Shown: piece after piece, positions 47,482-58,209 of the stretch | How the letters are laid out: every line of letters starts with the position of its first letter | How positions within the stretch are numbered: position 1 is the stretch's first letter | Source of the DNA: Klebsormidium nitens | Taxonomy: Eukaryota > Streptophyta > Klebsormidiophyceae > Klebsormidiales > Klebsormidiaceae | Length of the DNA: 58,209 bases | Reading direction: 5' to 3' | Assembly: GCA_000708835.1 (NCBI GenBank) | Contig: DF237511.1 | Coordinates: 1 to 58,209, forward strand | The notes under the pieces: generated by a model | What the model was told of the DNA's origin: nothing | Seen by the model: the letters and a program-made list of their open reading frames with translations, nothing else | Database searches by the model: none | Translations under genes and position numbers: made by a program

Positions 47482-48922
47482 TCGTACCAGGATGATGTAA
47501 GTTCTTTCTATAAGAATTCATGCACCATCTTGGTACAGACTCAAAATTCACCGCTGTACCAGGATGATGTAATTCCGGCTAGCCAAATGGTTGAATTGTC
47601 CGGCTCGCGCCCGGCCGGGATTCACAAGTGTACCCGGATGATGTAAGTTAGGCTAGCCTCAATTCCCGCACCATCGTGGTACAGACTCTCAAATTTCCCC
47701 GTTGTACCAGGATGATGTAAGTTTGTTTCTATAGAGAATTCATGCACCATCCTGGTACAAGCTCAGAATGGTTGAATTGTCCGGCTCACGCCGGGGTTCA
47801 CAGCTGTACCAGGATGATGTAAGTTCTTTCTATAGACAATTCCTGCACCATCCTGGTACAAGCTCAGAATGGTTGAAGTGTCCGGCTCGCGCCGGTGTTC
47901 ACAGCTGTACCAGGATGATGTAAGTATTCTCTATAGACAAGTCATGCGCCATCCTGGTACAAGCTCAGAATGCATTGTCGAAACTCCAAATGCATTGTCG
48001 ATTGCCGATGGGGCTTCGAAAGCGATGAGTTATGGAGGAGGCCCCCGGCGGCAGCCAAAAGCTTAGAGCGTGCCGAGGTACAAACACGAATCTGACCGTT
48101 GTACAAAGAACCCTGACATCATTCTGATACAGCTGTGAACTCCAACAAACTCTTCAACCATTGTGAAGTTGGCTCCAGGATGGTGCATGAATTCTCTAAA
48201 GAAGAAACTTAAATCATCCTGGTACAGCTGTGAACCCCGGCGTGAGCCGGACACTTCAACCATTCTGAGCTTGTACCAGGATGGTGCATAGATTGTCTAA
48301 AGAAAGAACTTACATCATCCTGGTACAGCTGTGAATCAACAACGGACTCTTCAGAACATCTTGAGCTTGTACCAGGATGGTGCGAGAATTGTCTATAGAA
48401 AGAACTTACATCATCCTGGTACAACTGTGAATCAACAACGGACTCTTCAAGTATCTTGAGCTTGTACCGGAATGGTGCGAGATTTTTCTATAGAAGATAC
48501 TTACATCATCCTGGTACAGCTCCGAACCACAACGGACTCTTCAAGTATCTTGAGCTTGTACCAGGATGGTGCAATCATTGTCTATAGAAGATCCTTACAT
48601 CATCCTGGTACAGCTGTGAACCACAACGGTGTTCACAACAGATTCTTCAATCATTCTGAGCTTGTACCAGGATGGTGTGAGAATTTTTCGATAAAGAAAA
48701 TTACGTCATCCTGGTACATCTGTGAACCACAACGGGTTTCACAACGGAATCTTCAACCATTGTGAGCTTGTACCAGGATGGTGCATAAATTTGGCCGGTC
48801 AGAACTTACATCATCCTGGTACAGCTGTGAACACCGGCGCAAGCCGGACAATTCGTCCATTGTGAGGTTGTACCAGGATGGTGCATTAATTCTCTAAAGA
48901 AAGAACTTACATCATCCTGGTA
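47482..48922. repeat. Array of about 14 palindromic hairpin units, with an orientation switch
   Basis: Each unit is a hairpin of about 55 bp: TGTACCAGGATGATG, a loop of about 25 bp often containing TTTCTATAGA, then the pairing arm CACCATCCTGGTACA. Units are joined by a spacer of about 45 bp with its own small hairpin (CCGGC...GCCGG). Units near 47482, 47628, 47702, 47804 and 47905 point one way. Those near 48098, 48173, 48271, 48368, 48464, 48557, 48663, 48769 and 48868 point the other way, as judged by the GATGAT/GGTG arm asymmetry and the spacer direction. The array is thus itself a large imperfect inverted repeat centred near 48.05 kb. It lies between the recombinase gene and the primase/origin-binding-helicase gene. 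Confidence 0.92.
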
Positions 48923-49016
48923 CGATGGTTGCATTCGTATCACTGTGAGTGATCTTACTGAGTGAACTTACATTCAGAAAACTTTTGGCCCTCGTGCATG
49001 ACATTCCATCGTAAGC

Positions 49017-49604
49017 CTACCGACACTTCAAAGGGTTGCTCATCTCATCTAACATCGGAACTGCAGCACGACTATCTCCATTGAAAATATACTGTCCCCC
49101 GCCATCTGCTGTTGCATGTGCTAGAAGCTCAGTATGCTTGTTGAACCTAACTTGCGGGCGTATGGATTCCTTTAGTATATCCCCCCACTCTACAAGAAGG
49201 TGATGTGGATCGCGGCACCTACGTGCCCTTACTCCGGCTTTCTCAAGACCCAAGCGCACCACTTTCACCAGGTCGTGCATCGAATTGGGAGGAAGAAACC
49301 CTTTTAATCCCGCAATTTCCCCTAGCTTAAGGGTCATGCTTGTGCACCGTTCTTCCTCATAGATGCGCTTAATGTGGCCTATTGATTTGTTGAGGCATTC
49401 TCGATAGTAATCTTCTACTTGATTGGATCTCTTGAGATGTGTGTGAAGTATGCTTTGCATGGTCACACGTACTACATTAGGCGTATGTAAAACGAGCGCC
49501 CGATGGCGCGCACTTTCACTTTTAAGATCTACACTATGAGGCTCGACAATCCATGTAAGTAACATGCATGCCCTGGCATCATGAAAATGGAGTGCCCAAT
49601 ACAC
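49017..49604 (-). CDS. Hypothetical ORF between hairpin repeats
   Basis: A 195-codon frame with mixed composition and no recognised domain. Segments include EDYYRECLNKSIGHIKRIYEE and PPNSMHDLVKVVRLGLEKAG, which look helical, and one HHLLVEWGDILKE stretch. It is flanked by hairpin units on both sides (48868-48922 and 49919-49973). It may be a real accessory gene or one exon of a longer gene. Confidence 0.4.
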   Translation of the reverse strand: MYWALHFHDARACMLLTWIVEPHSVDLKSESARHRALVLHTPNVVRVTMQSILHTHLKRSNQVEDYYRECLNKSIGHIKRIYEEERCTSMTLKLGEIAGLKGFLPPNSMHDLVKVVRLGLEKAGVRARRCRDPHHLLVEWGDILKESIRPQVRFNKHTELLAHATADGGGQYIFNGDSRAAVPMLDEMSNPLKCR

Positions 49605-49642
49605 TAAGTTAAAACCTACCTCTTGGTCATATTTAAGCGTAT

Positions 49643-49800
49643 GCTAGAAGACAGTCAGTTCGAAGGTTGCCCTTTGGGTTTCCTAAACCTGCAATCCCCT
49701 ACTCCGAACGCTCAAGGTACGAGAGCATTGGCTAGAAGACAGTCAGTTCGAAGGTCGCCCTTTGGGTTTCCCAAACCTGCAATCCCTACTCGTGCCGCAC
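49643..49800. repeat. Direct repeat, 88-bp period, two copies
   Basis: GCTAGAAGACAGTCAGTTCG begins at 49643 and again at 49731, each followed by AAGGTYGCCCTTTGGGTTT and an ACCTGCAATCC block. The two copies differ by a few bases and small indels. Confidence 0.85.
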
Positions 49801-49918
49801 GCTGCAACAGAAAAATTTCGAAAATTTCAGAGGCGTATCAAGATGATGCAAGCTTTTTGCAAATAAAATCGGACACCGGTACCAGCTGTTGTACCAAACA
49901 CTTCAATCATTCTGAGCT

Positions 49919-50079
49919 TGTACCAGGATGGTGCATGAATTTGACCAGTCATAACCGACATCATCCTGGTACAGCTGTGAAGCCCAGCGCCAGCCGGACA
50001 CTTCAATGAATTATTCTGAGCTTGTACCAGGATGGTGCATGAAATGTCTATAGAGATGACGGACATCATCCCAGTACAG
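49919..50079. repeat. Two further hairpin units downstream of the primase-helicase gene
   Basis: Units at 49919-49973 and 50023-50079 have the same arms and orientation as the right half of the main array and the same type of spacer (CCAGCGCCAGCCGG). They end about 200 bp past the stop codon of the minus-strand gene. Confidence 0.9.
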
Positions 50080-50279
50080 CAAAGAACTTTTAGTCTGCCC
50101 GGCTTAGGATAGAGTTTTACAAGCTGAATATGCCACTACCCTGTACCAAATTGATGTTGATTCTTGCTACTGGAGATATCCGCTCTAACATGATGATGGA
50201 GTTAGAGATCAATAAGAAGCGCCAAATAACGTACCGGGTCGCGGGACAACCCCCTCGCAATGGGGCATGCCATGGATGG

Positions 50280-53200
50280 CTAAGGTGGAATGGTGATCAG
50301 GCAGACCTCCTCCGCTGGCACCTTAGGCTCGGGGGAATCGGGCTCGGGGAGATCAGCGAGGCGTGGGAAGCCGGATGGCCTCTCCAGCAAGGGGTCGAAG
50401 ATGCTGGCATCCACCGAATCCAAGTACTCTCGTGCGACCGGGCTGAGAGCCTTGATGTATTTCCACCAGTCGGCCACTTGTCTGAATTGAAGCTTTGCCA
50501 GCATCGCCATCTTGTGCACCTTCTCAGCATTCAAGCGGAGTTGGTAGTCCGCTTGCCCCGCACCCGACTTGTTGGTCCCACGTCTCGGCCGAGATACCTC
50601 GATCAGTGGCTCAAACTCGAGCCCGATTGCTCCCATCATCACGTTTAAAGCCCCTTTCAGCTCTCCAGGCGACCACTCAATGTAGCCCACTTTGAATTTG
50701 AGACGCAACCTCCCGAACATCTCCGAGGGGGTCCTCTCCGCCAGCGATGCTCCACGCCTAGAGCGACTTCTATACCCCTTGAAAAAGGCGGTCTCCAGAA
50801 GGGCTTTCTTGAGCCCACCCGCGAGAAAGGGGCGGGTCGGAGTCAGGTCGAAGGGGTGGGCGAGACCAAGGGCCTTGAGCACTTCTCGCACAAATTCTGC
50901 CATTGGCTTGTCGTTCATGGTGACACCCAGCCCTTCCTCATTCAGATTCTCGTCTGGGATGAGGACCTTGAGGAGCATGGAAAGCTCCTCCATAAATGGT
51001 GGCTTGATGGCGTCTTGCACCGTGTCCCAAAAAAAAGGCTCGAGCGTTGTGAGGCCGTAGAATTTGCATAGCTCGTACCTCAATGCCTCGACATTCTCAT
51101 TGCCTACGTCCCGCTTCACATTCCGGCGCTCCTTCACCTCAGCGTACTCTTTCACGCTCAGCGCCTTTGCCCCAAAAATTCTTCTTGCCTCCTCGCCAAA
51201 TACACCAGGTCTTTGCTTCTTCCCCACCGGCGTGGGTACAAGCGGGGCCACCTTCAGGATGTGCCCCGCCTTGTCAATCTGAAGCTTGAACTCGTGAAGG
51301 AAACGTTCATCTGAGTTGCGTCGCTCTGCTTCGGTGTGGGTCAGGGTTCGAAAAAGAGGTCCGTCGTCCTTGATGTGCACCACCCTGCTTGGCAAGAGCG
51401 GATTGTTCTCGTCTCGCATGGAGACTCGTTCATCTCGGAACGACCGCGCCTGCTCCGCATTGCAACAACGGAGGTATGCGGATGTCTCTTCGACGGTAAT
51501 CCGTCGAGGCGAAACGAACTCACCCGGCGCCTTCTTCGCCTTCTGCGAGAATGAATGTTAGGATTTCAGCCGCATCGTTGTAATCAAGTCTTCCGAATCT
51601 GCTTCATTAGGCCAAGTCGAGGAAGCAGGTCTTTGGTCAGAAGAATCTGAAAGACCGACCACTGAACTTCACTAGTACAGTGGTAAGCTTTGAATCTGTA
51701 CCAGGACTTGACATCATTGCTTCGCTCGTGGGCTAAGTAAACATACCTTGACAAGCTCAGCCTCCACTCCTTCAACTCCGGTCGTTTCAGAAAGCACCGT
51801 GACCGCCGTGGCCTACAGTGATCAATGAAAGACGTCAGGTTTGAGAGGTTAGCAACCTCAAGCGATTCATCGACAGACATGGAAACATGCAACGATGTTT
51901 TTATGACGATCGAAGGTGTATCTTTTGTTCTACTCACCTGGGTGTTGCTGATAGTCTTGGAGATCTCGAGCTCTGTCACGGGAACCACCACTCTATCATC
52001 CACCAGCACCGATATGCCAGACTGGATGCAGCAGTTGACAACTGGGTTGCTCGTGTGTCGGACTCGCAAAGATCCTTGCCAAACACCTCGAGCGGTTGCA
52101 CTGTGCGTGCACATGAATATGTACTTGGAGTCAAACCACCGCACGGCAAAGTTCACAGCTGCCTCCACTGTGGGGCTGTACATCAACAACCGCACCTTCC
52201 ACTTTGTCTCGACATCATCGAGAAGAGCCATATTCTCGCTGCTGCTGAGGGCTGTATGTACCACTATGTCCGCCTCTAACAATATGCCTTTCTCCAGGAT
52301 GCGTGTTTGAAGGCGATAGAGTGCCTTGGTGGACATGAAGATACCAACCACATTGAGCCCGGCCTGAAGGTCGGCAATGATCATATCTTGCCAATCCGAC
52401 TCCGATCGATGGATTCGGAATGTGAGTTGCTCCTATATGGAATAGAGTATTGATTCACGAGCTTGGCAATGATTGCTCAGTTTTTGCTTCTGATTCTCAA
52501 ATGTTCTTGGACCTTAAGGCCGTCGTATTGCAAGGGGCTCGGGAGTTCGTTCGATGAGATGAACGCATGTCTACATGGCCATTGTTTTTTTCAAGAAGCT
52601 TCTGTCAGATTGAGTCAGAGACATTTGCTACCAACCTTAGCCAAGCGCTCATTGATGATAAGCTGTCCTTGCACGTCCGCCATCTGGAAGAAGTCATGCT
52701 CCCGCTGGCCATATCCGTCGTCCATAGCGAGAACCCGTGATGCATTCTGAACGATCTCCAGCAGGAGATTAGCGGTACACATCCCCCGTTTGAGTGTCTT
52801 TGCAGAGAGATGGGCCAGTATGCTGGCAGTCTCATCCAGAACCACCACGTCAAAGGGTGGAACCTCACCAACTCCCTGAGGGCGGAGCCCGAGCAAGCTG
52901 TCCACCTGGATGATGAGATCAGGAAATGCATCTCTATCTTGAAGCGCGGTGAGCTTCTCGCTGCTCCCTGGATCCGCAAAATACTGATCGATGTAATCGG
53001 CCTTGAGGTCCAGGTAGTTCTCAAAGCCCGGGAACCTCTTCTTCAGATCCTTGGCTTGAGCCACTCGATATGTGATGAAGACAATGGTCAGCGGTCGTCG
53101 GCTGCTCAAATGCTCCAGCTCAGATAAAATGGTTGTACAGGTTTCCGTCTTGCCGGTACCAACGCCCGACCGGAAGGCCAGTAGAGGGAACTCCGGAGGG

Positions 53201-56200
53201 CCAAGGTCTCCCTCCGCATCCGTCTGCCCAATCCACCTGCAGAAGCTTTCACAATGTCAAGCACAACCTTTTCATGAATGCACAACTGTCCACAATCTGA
53301 TAGATCTAGAGGTGTACCAAGATGATGTAGAATGTCCCGGCCGAATTCATATGCCATCTTGATACAAGCTCAGAGTGCTTTAAGGTTTCCGATGCCGGGG
53401 TTCACACGACTCAACTCAACTCACAACCTGTTCAAGCCCCCCGCATGCGTCAAATTTATGCCGATTCGTCTTGGGGGTCATCTCTTATTACGAATTGAGC
53501 AGAAGCTATAAGATTCATCCGTCCTTCAAACATAAGTAAACATTCGGCCATGAAAGAAGGACAAACCTGTCGATGACGCTGTTTAGGCGTGCCGAATCTG
53601 TAGACACTGCTCGCCCGGCGGCCACTTCGGCAAGCAGAGCGGGAGTGCTGGCTGCGCGATCACGTCCTAAGTACTCCATGTCAACCACGATTGCAGCAGA
53701 CCGGAAAGTCAGGTTGTCCTCGTACAAGTCTCCCAGGTATAACGCCTTGGAACGGCAAGGCTCCGGGGCGTCGCCATGAAGGTCGGTCGTGGTGCTAAAG
53801 CACAGTGCGTAAATCTTGCCATCAGATGCGAGATGGCACGTCAGGTTCTGACGGCCGTCATGCACGCGGCCTGTGTAGCAGGGCTCGGACCGGTCGGTGT
53901 AGTTGAACCGATAGGGGCCTTCCGAATAGGCCGTAGGATGAAGCCTTTCCCGCAACAAGGTCAGCATGCGCTCCTTCACAAACGCACTGTTCTGTGGAGT
54001 GCGGTCGCCGAAAGCCGTCAGCTGCTTTGGATCCGATGGACCCTTGTACAACTTGGCCGGCAGCGTGAATGGCACCTTCATTATCTGACAATCCTGCATC
54101 CAACAGTCATTGGTTGGCCAAGCTCGACCAAGATACAACATACGAGGGCTTGTACCAAGATCATGTTGATACTCTCTATAGAAAGTTTGTGCATGATCCT
54201 GGTACAAGCCCAAAACAATTGAATTGTCCGGCTGGCGCCGGGGTTTACAGCTGTACCAGAATGATGTTGATTCCCTTTCCAGATTCATGGACCATCAAGA
54301 ACCAAGAGTCAGGAGAAGCATGCTCGAGCTGGCACTTACCTCTGGCGGCGGCAACCACGTCACCAATGCATCCTTCCACGTGTGTGCCGGATCGAGAAAT
54401 TGGAGGATGCTCTCTGGCTTCTCCACTTTTGCACTCCCCGGCGCGCGCCACTCCCGGTCCCTCGTGTACACGTCCAGGTCCAAAAGGCCGGCTACCTCGG
54501 GGGCCCAGAGCATCAACCGCTTCTTCAAGCGGACAGCAAAGTCCTTGGCCCCGTCCGACAGGTTTGACTTGAAAACCAGCTGGGGCCCCGTCAGATTGAT
54601 CGTGAGGTGCATACTGAACTTTGTCTGGCTCCCACTCTGCATCCAGATGAAGTTGTCTTGGGCTGTAAATCTGATGCCGTAGTCGGCTTCAAACACGACC
54701 GTCGTCCATTTCTCGATCATCTGCATGACCTCCTGTTGGGTCATCCTAACTGGTCCTTCACCGGCACCATCCATCGCCGGGACACGAGGCCTGAAAGGGA
54801 GCCCCTCTTTGCCGTCCAGGTCCAGGTAAGGTTTGCAGGGCTGCCCATCCTGGATGACCTCAAAGACAGAACCATGTTGCTGCAAAAACAGCAAGTGCTG
54901 TTCTGCCGTGCGCCAGTCAGGATAGGAGGCGTAGCTGCGCCACGAAATGCGGAGGCCGGTCCTAACATCATGCTTCCCAGACCACATGTGGAGGACGACT
55001 CGTGCCTTATGGTTGAGGAGGTTGGCATTCTGGTGCATGAAGTATTTGGGGCCAGGCTGACTCTCGTTGCCTTTGTTGCCGCGCTTGTAGAACAGGTTGG
55101 CGCCATACTCCCACTTCCGTACTACACTGTACCCCCCTTGCTTGTACACCTCATTCCCATCCAGGGGCTCTGATGATTGCCGTGATGATGGAACTTTCTG
55201 TGGCGCGCGGCTCGACCCTTCCAAAGCTCCCGGGTCCCTGTATTGAGTTAAACTAGGTTAACTCAGTAGTCAGTACGATGTTGCAAAACCCTGGAGCATG
55301 GGGTGGACATGCTCGAAGTCAGTGGCGGAAGTTTCGGCGGGCCGCCGGACTCATTCGGCGGGCCGCCGGACTCATTCGGCGGGCCGCCGGACATCATGTA
55401 CCAGGATGGTGTAGAGATTTCTATAAAGAAAATTTGCATCATGTTGGTACAGCGGTATATGAATCTGGCCATGATACAGTGGTTAGCTTTGCCTTTGTAC
55501 CAGGATGATGTATAAATTCTTTATAGAAGAAACTGACACCATCCTGGTACAGCGAACCTAAGTTGCACCAGGATGGTGCATGAAATATCTATAGACAGAA
55601 TTGACATCATTCTGGTACAGCTGTAAACCCCGGCGCCAGCCGGACACTTCAACCATTCTGAGCTTATATCAGGATCAGAACATACATCAATAGTGGACTC
55701 CGTCGCCAGCTGGAAACTAGATTTGATTTCTAATATCAGAGTGCAACATGGGCTTTTGAACCAACCTTGTAGAGACTGACCCGCCTTCTGAGAGCTCTTG
55801 CAATCCATCTCGACCTCCAGCCACTTCCACCTCCGGTAAAGATGTCACCTCCAGTAAACACTCGATCGTGCTCATTGAAGACTCAATCGCTGTAGTTGCC
55901 TTCCCCAGCTCAGCAGCTTTCTCCAGCTCCCGCCGCTTTGTATATTCCTCAAAGTGCGACGTAAAAGCTTGCTGCCTACGAACGGCCTGCATCAAGGAGT
56001 GGTTGTACATGATGGAACTTTATGATCCAATCACAGTGACGTACTACTGTAGCGTGCTCGATACAAACACACGAATGAGCTGAAATACGGAGCCTGAGCT
56101 TGAACTTGAGCTTGGCGTCAGAAAACCTCATGTATTTTAAATCCGTACCAAGATGGCGCAAACATCTGGCCAGTCAAAATTGACATCATCGAAGAAGTGT

Positions 56201-56306
56201 GCGATACCAATAGAGAGATCAGAGGGTTGAAACTCACGTCGGTCACAGCTGCAGGCTCAGCCTTACTTGTGAGAATGCCAAAAGGGCCTTTCTCGGATGG
56301 ATCCAT
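50280..56306 (-). CDS. AEP primase fused to herpes origin-binding-type (UL9-like) SF2 helicase
   Basis: Eight minus-strand exons join in phase: 56306-56238, 55986-55766, 55237-54340, 54093-53567, 53236-52636, 52432-51938, 51812-51747 and 51542-50280, about 1,379 residues. Primase: CKPYLDLDGKEG (DxD metal site), FSMHLTINL (SxH), LDLDVYTRDREWRAPGS (acidic plus Arg/Lys motif), then a PrimPol-type Zn motif (CYTGRVH...C...C). Helicase: Walker A RSGVGTGKT, QVDSLLGL, DExx box VVVLDETASILAHLS, LAMDDGYGQRE, LMYSPTVEAAVNF, and motif VI QGSLRVRHTSNP, matching the Herpes_ori_bp family. The long C-terminal region (residues about 960-1379) has no named motif. Family knowledge: AEP-UL9-like fusions are known from some nucleocytoplasmic large DNA viruses. 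It should open an origin and prime synthesis. Spliceosomal introns show long residence in a eukaryotic nucleus. Confidence 0.9.
53313..53366. repeat. Hairpin unit inside primase-helicase intron 4
   Basis: TGTACCAAGATGATG and the pairing arm GCCATCTTGATACA flank a loop of about 25 bp, followed by the spacer remnant AAGCTCAGAGTGCTTTAAGG. It lies in the intron 53237-53566. Both arms carry matching changes from the consensus (CCAAG/CTTGA), so pairing is partly kept. Confidence 0.85.
54151..54275. repeat. Hairpin unit plus half unit inside primase-helicase intron 3
   Basis: A full unit at 54151-54206 (TGTACCAAGATCATG ... CATGATCCTGGTACA), a spacer with CCGGCTGGCGCCGG, and the left arm of a second unit at 54252 lie in the intron 54094-54339. 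They occupy about half of its length. Confidence 0.85.
55336..55398. repeat. 21-bp tandem repeat, about three copies
   Basis: GGCGGGCCGCCGGACTCATTC is repeated nearly three times in the intron 55238-55765, immediately before a hairpin unit. Each copy contains the self-complementary GGCGGGCCGCC-type core. Confidence 0.9.
55397..55619. repeat. Three hairpin units inside primase-helicase intron 2
   Basis: Units lie at 55397-55451, 55496-55551 and 55563-55619, the last followed by a spacer remnant with CCGGCGCCAGCCGG. All are in the intron 55238-55765. The loops keep the TCTATAGA-like centre. Confidence 0.9.
56144..56195. repeat. Degenerate hairpin unit in primase-helicase intron 1
   Basis: CCGTACCAAGATGGCGCA with a loop AACATCTGGCCAGTCAAAATTG and a half-decayed right arm (ACATCATCGAAG) lies in the intron 55987-56237. 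Confidence 0.65.
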
Positions 56307-58209
56307 GATTGGAATCCGATGCTACACCTATTTATCGCCGCTCAGAACCACACCACCTTTTTTACAGTGACAGAAACCCTCCACACTTCTCCACTAACAT
56401 CATCGGCCAGAAATCGTTTGAAGGTGGTGGCAAGCGCCAAGCTCAATAGCTCAAGAAGTCTGCAGCTCCTCCCTCAGCCAAGTTGTATTCAATTGAAAGA
56501 TAAACTCTGCTCAGGGTCGCCTGTGACAGTGGTCGAATGTCTAACATGCTCACTGAGAAGTATACCCTACTGTAGTCTCTACCAACATTAATTATTTGCT
56601 ATGTAGTTGGTATTGTACTTGCGAAGTGTGGTAGAACTGGCTTGCTTGAGCTTGGATGGGGCGATTATTGGCCGCTTTAGTTTCTGCGGGTGATTTTCGC
56701 TTCATTTTACCGTGTAACGTGCAACATTTTTAAGGGGGACGGTCGGTGTATGCAGCCCGTAGGAGCATAGGTGTCGAAAGCGTTACATTTAATATGAATA
56801 TTCGAACATGTCGGTGCAAGCAGGGTGTCTGTATCGAGAAACGGGTCATTGCCCACTACTATTTTTCTCTCAGCATGCCAAACTTGGAAAAAATCACGGG
56901 CAATGTACGCTGTCCATGACATGCAAAGCATCGATTCTCAATCTGGCCCCCTTTGGGTCGGAGCGTCGGGACTATGGGTCGAGGCTGCAGTTTCGTGCCA
57001 CGTGGAAGACTGCGGAGCACCCGACCGGAGCTGACGGTCGCTTCGACGGCTCGGTACCGGCACGGCGGTTGAACTTACGATCGGGTGGGGGGCAGCTGAT
57101 GCCCGTCACCCGGCAGCGTACCCAAAAGGGTCGGGGTCCGACCGTACGGAGCCCCAGCCACGTGGTTCGGCGCGCCCAGTTCGAGTTTGGTTAGAATTGA
57201 AGGTCGCGCCAACTGTACATATATGGTGTACCGCCGCGTACGCCAGCTGCTCTTTGGCCGTTTCATCACCGGACTAGCCATGGCCCATAGTCCGACTAGT
57301 GTGCTACCTTTTTGCCCAGTATTAATCCGGATGTCTAATCTTGGCCACGAAATGCGCTGGTTGTCCGAGGGTACCTACCGTAACCTGGTGCCACTTCAAA
57401 GTGACGGTACCCTTAGCATTATAAATTGACGCTTTAAGGGCAATATTCCGGCATACTTGCGGCCACGTTTTCTTTTTCTGCAATGTTTCTGAATCTGGCT
57501 CAGGTGGGAAGGCGTGGATTCACGGATTCTGGACAGTGAAAAGGCGTGGTATCCGTGTTCTCTCTTTATCGCAGATGTTCTACTGCTACATTGCGTATGC
57601 AATGTAACCTCCTTGCCTCCTGTGTCGTGGTCTTATGAGATCAGCACGGGCATCAGGGCTACCTGGATGTACCGTGACGGGACCGGCTGTATACGGTACC
57701 CGGCCGGTCGATTGGGGGCGGGGGGGGGTGCTGTCTGAGCTGGATTGAAGTGTCAAACATTTCCCCCCGGTCGGCCAAACGTGCCTACTTCGCCTGTCAG
57801 CTGTCGAAAACATTTCCTGCGGCGCTGGTGGTCGGGGCTGTCCCCTGTCGGCGATCCGGTTGACACTCATAAACTGTTTAGACACCGCGCCCAAGTCGGT
57901 TCGTGGTACCTACACAGTGCACAGTGCACACTTTGAATGGTGGAGCCTGGAATACCTACCTAGTACGTACCTACATCAAGCTTTGTCAAGTCGGAAGCCT
58001 GAAGGTCCGATTTCCAGGATTTCGAGGCGCCGCGCACATGCAAGGAATCTTTCTGGTGATTCAAATTTCAGGCAGTCGATGGCGTCACCCTTGGCCTACC
58101 GCAGCCAGCGACGCAAAACGGCCAAAGCATGCAGCCGAACTTTCTTCGGAAAAAGATGCTCACCGTACACTGATCATGGGTTGTGGAGGGGCACCTGTAC
58201 TCTTCGGGT
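56307..58209. other. Right flank without recognised genes
   Basis: This is the presumed promoter of the minus-strand primase-helicase gene and beyond. From 56950 on, the DNA becomes GC-richer, with GTACCGGCACGG and GTACCCGGCCGG type blocks. Frames up to about 128 codons have no recognisable domain. I see no hairpin units of the array family past about 56.2 kb, so the right edge of the accessory region may lie between 56.3 and 57 kb. Confidence 0.4.

Noticed and set aside
47869-48424. Short ORFs inside the array encoding YQDDVSSFYRQ...HHPGTSS repeats
   Set aside because: The frames arise on both strands from the repeat period and stop often; there is no start context or conservation evidence. 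Mentioned only as a splice-related curiosity.
47482-48922. CRISPR-like appearance of the regularly spaced palindromic repeats
   Set aside because: The repeats are imperfect, the spacers are themselves conserved repeats and not unique, orientation switches mid-way, and the host is a eukaryote. It is a hairpin array, not CRISPR.

Overview
This window is nuclear DNA of a green-lineage eukaryote, most likely a GC-rich, intron-dense streptophyte alga of the Klebsormidium type. The lineage rests on two host genes that match land-plant families closely: an HhH-GPD DNA glycosylase of the At3g47830 type and an ABC transporter of the ABCG24/ABCG28 type, together with many short canonical GT-AG introns and two eukaryotic initiator tRNA genes. 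The genus is an inference from gene families and base composition.

Host part (1-33.2 kb). A probable last exon of an upstream + strand gene lies at 10-119. A four-exon DNA glycosylase (328-3574, +) faces a multi-exon Ser/Thr kinase of Aurora-like type (about 11220 down to 4867, -; a possible first exon at 12617). A 25-exon ABCG half transporter occupies 14347-33181 (+). All of its exons could be joined in consistent phase, except that the donor of exon 9 is ambiguous. Its introns are crowded: intron 6 carries two initiator tRNA-Met genes alternating with three copies of an unrecognised tRNA-like element. Other introns hold ghost copies of neighbouring exons, a foldback repeat and a MITE-like palindrome.

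Accessory part (about 35-56.4 kb). It begins with a 48-bp minisatellite and two small unknown ORFs. Next come a KDZ/HMGXB3-like transposase gene with SWIM-type zinc motifs (37.1-42.3 kb, interrupted by a probably false assembly gap), an intronless AEP primase/SF3 (D5-type) helicase gene (-), a tiny zinc-motif ORF (+) and a tyrosine recombinase gene (-). These are followed by an array of about 14 palindromic hairpin units (47.5-48.9 kb). Last comes an eight-exon gene (56306-50280, -) whose joined exons encode an archaeo-eukaryotic primase fused to a herpes UL9-type origin-binding SF2 helicase.

The main discovery is this second half. Two independent viral-type replication initiators, a tyrosine recombinase and a hairpin array beside the origin-binding-type helicase together look like a virus-derived or virus-like mobile replicon settled in an algal chromosome. 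The same hairpin repeats sit inside four introns of the primase-helicase gene, and I saw none in the host genes of the window. No capsid, packaging ATPase or DNA polymerase was seen, so this is not a complete virus. Several frames in the mobile genes are broken by single-base shifts, which could be decay or sequencing error.
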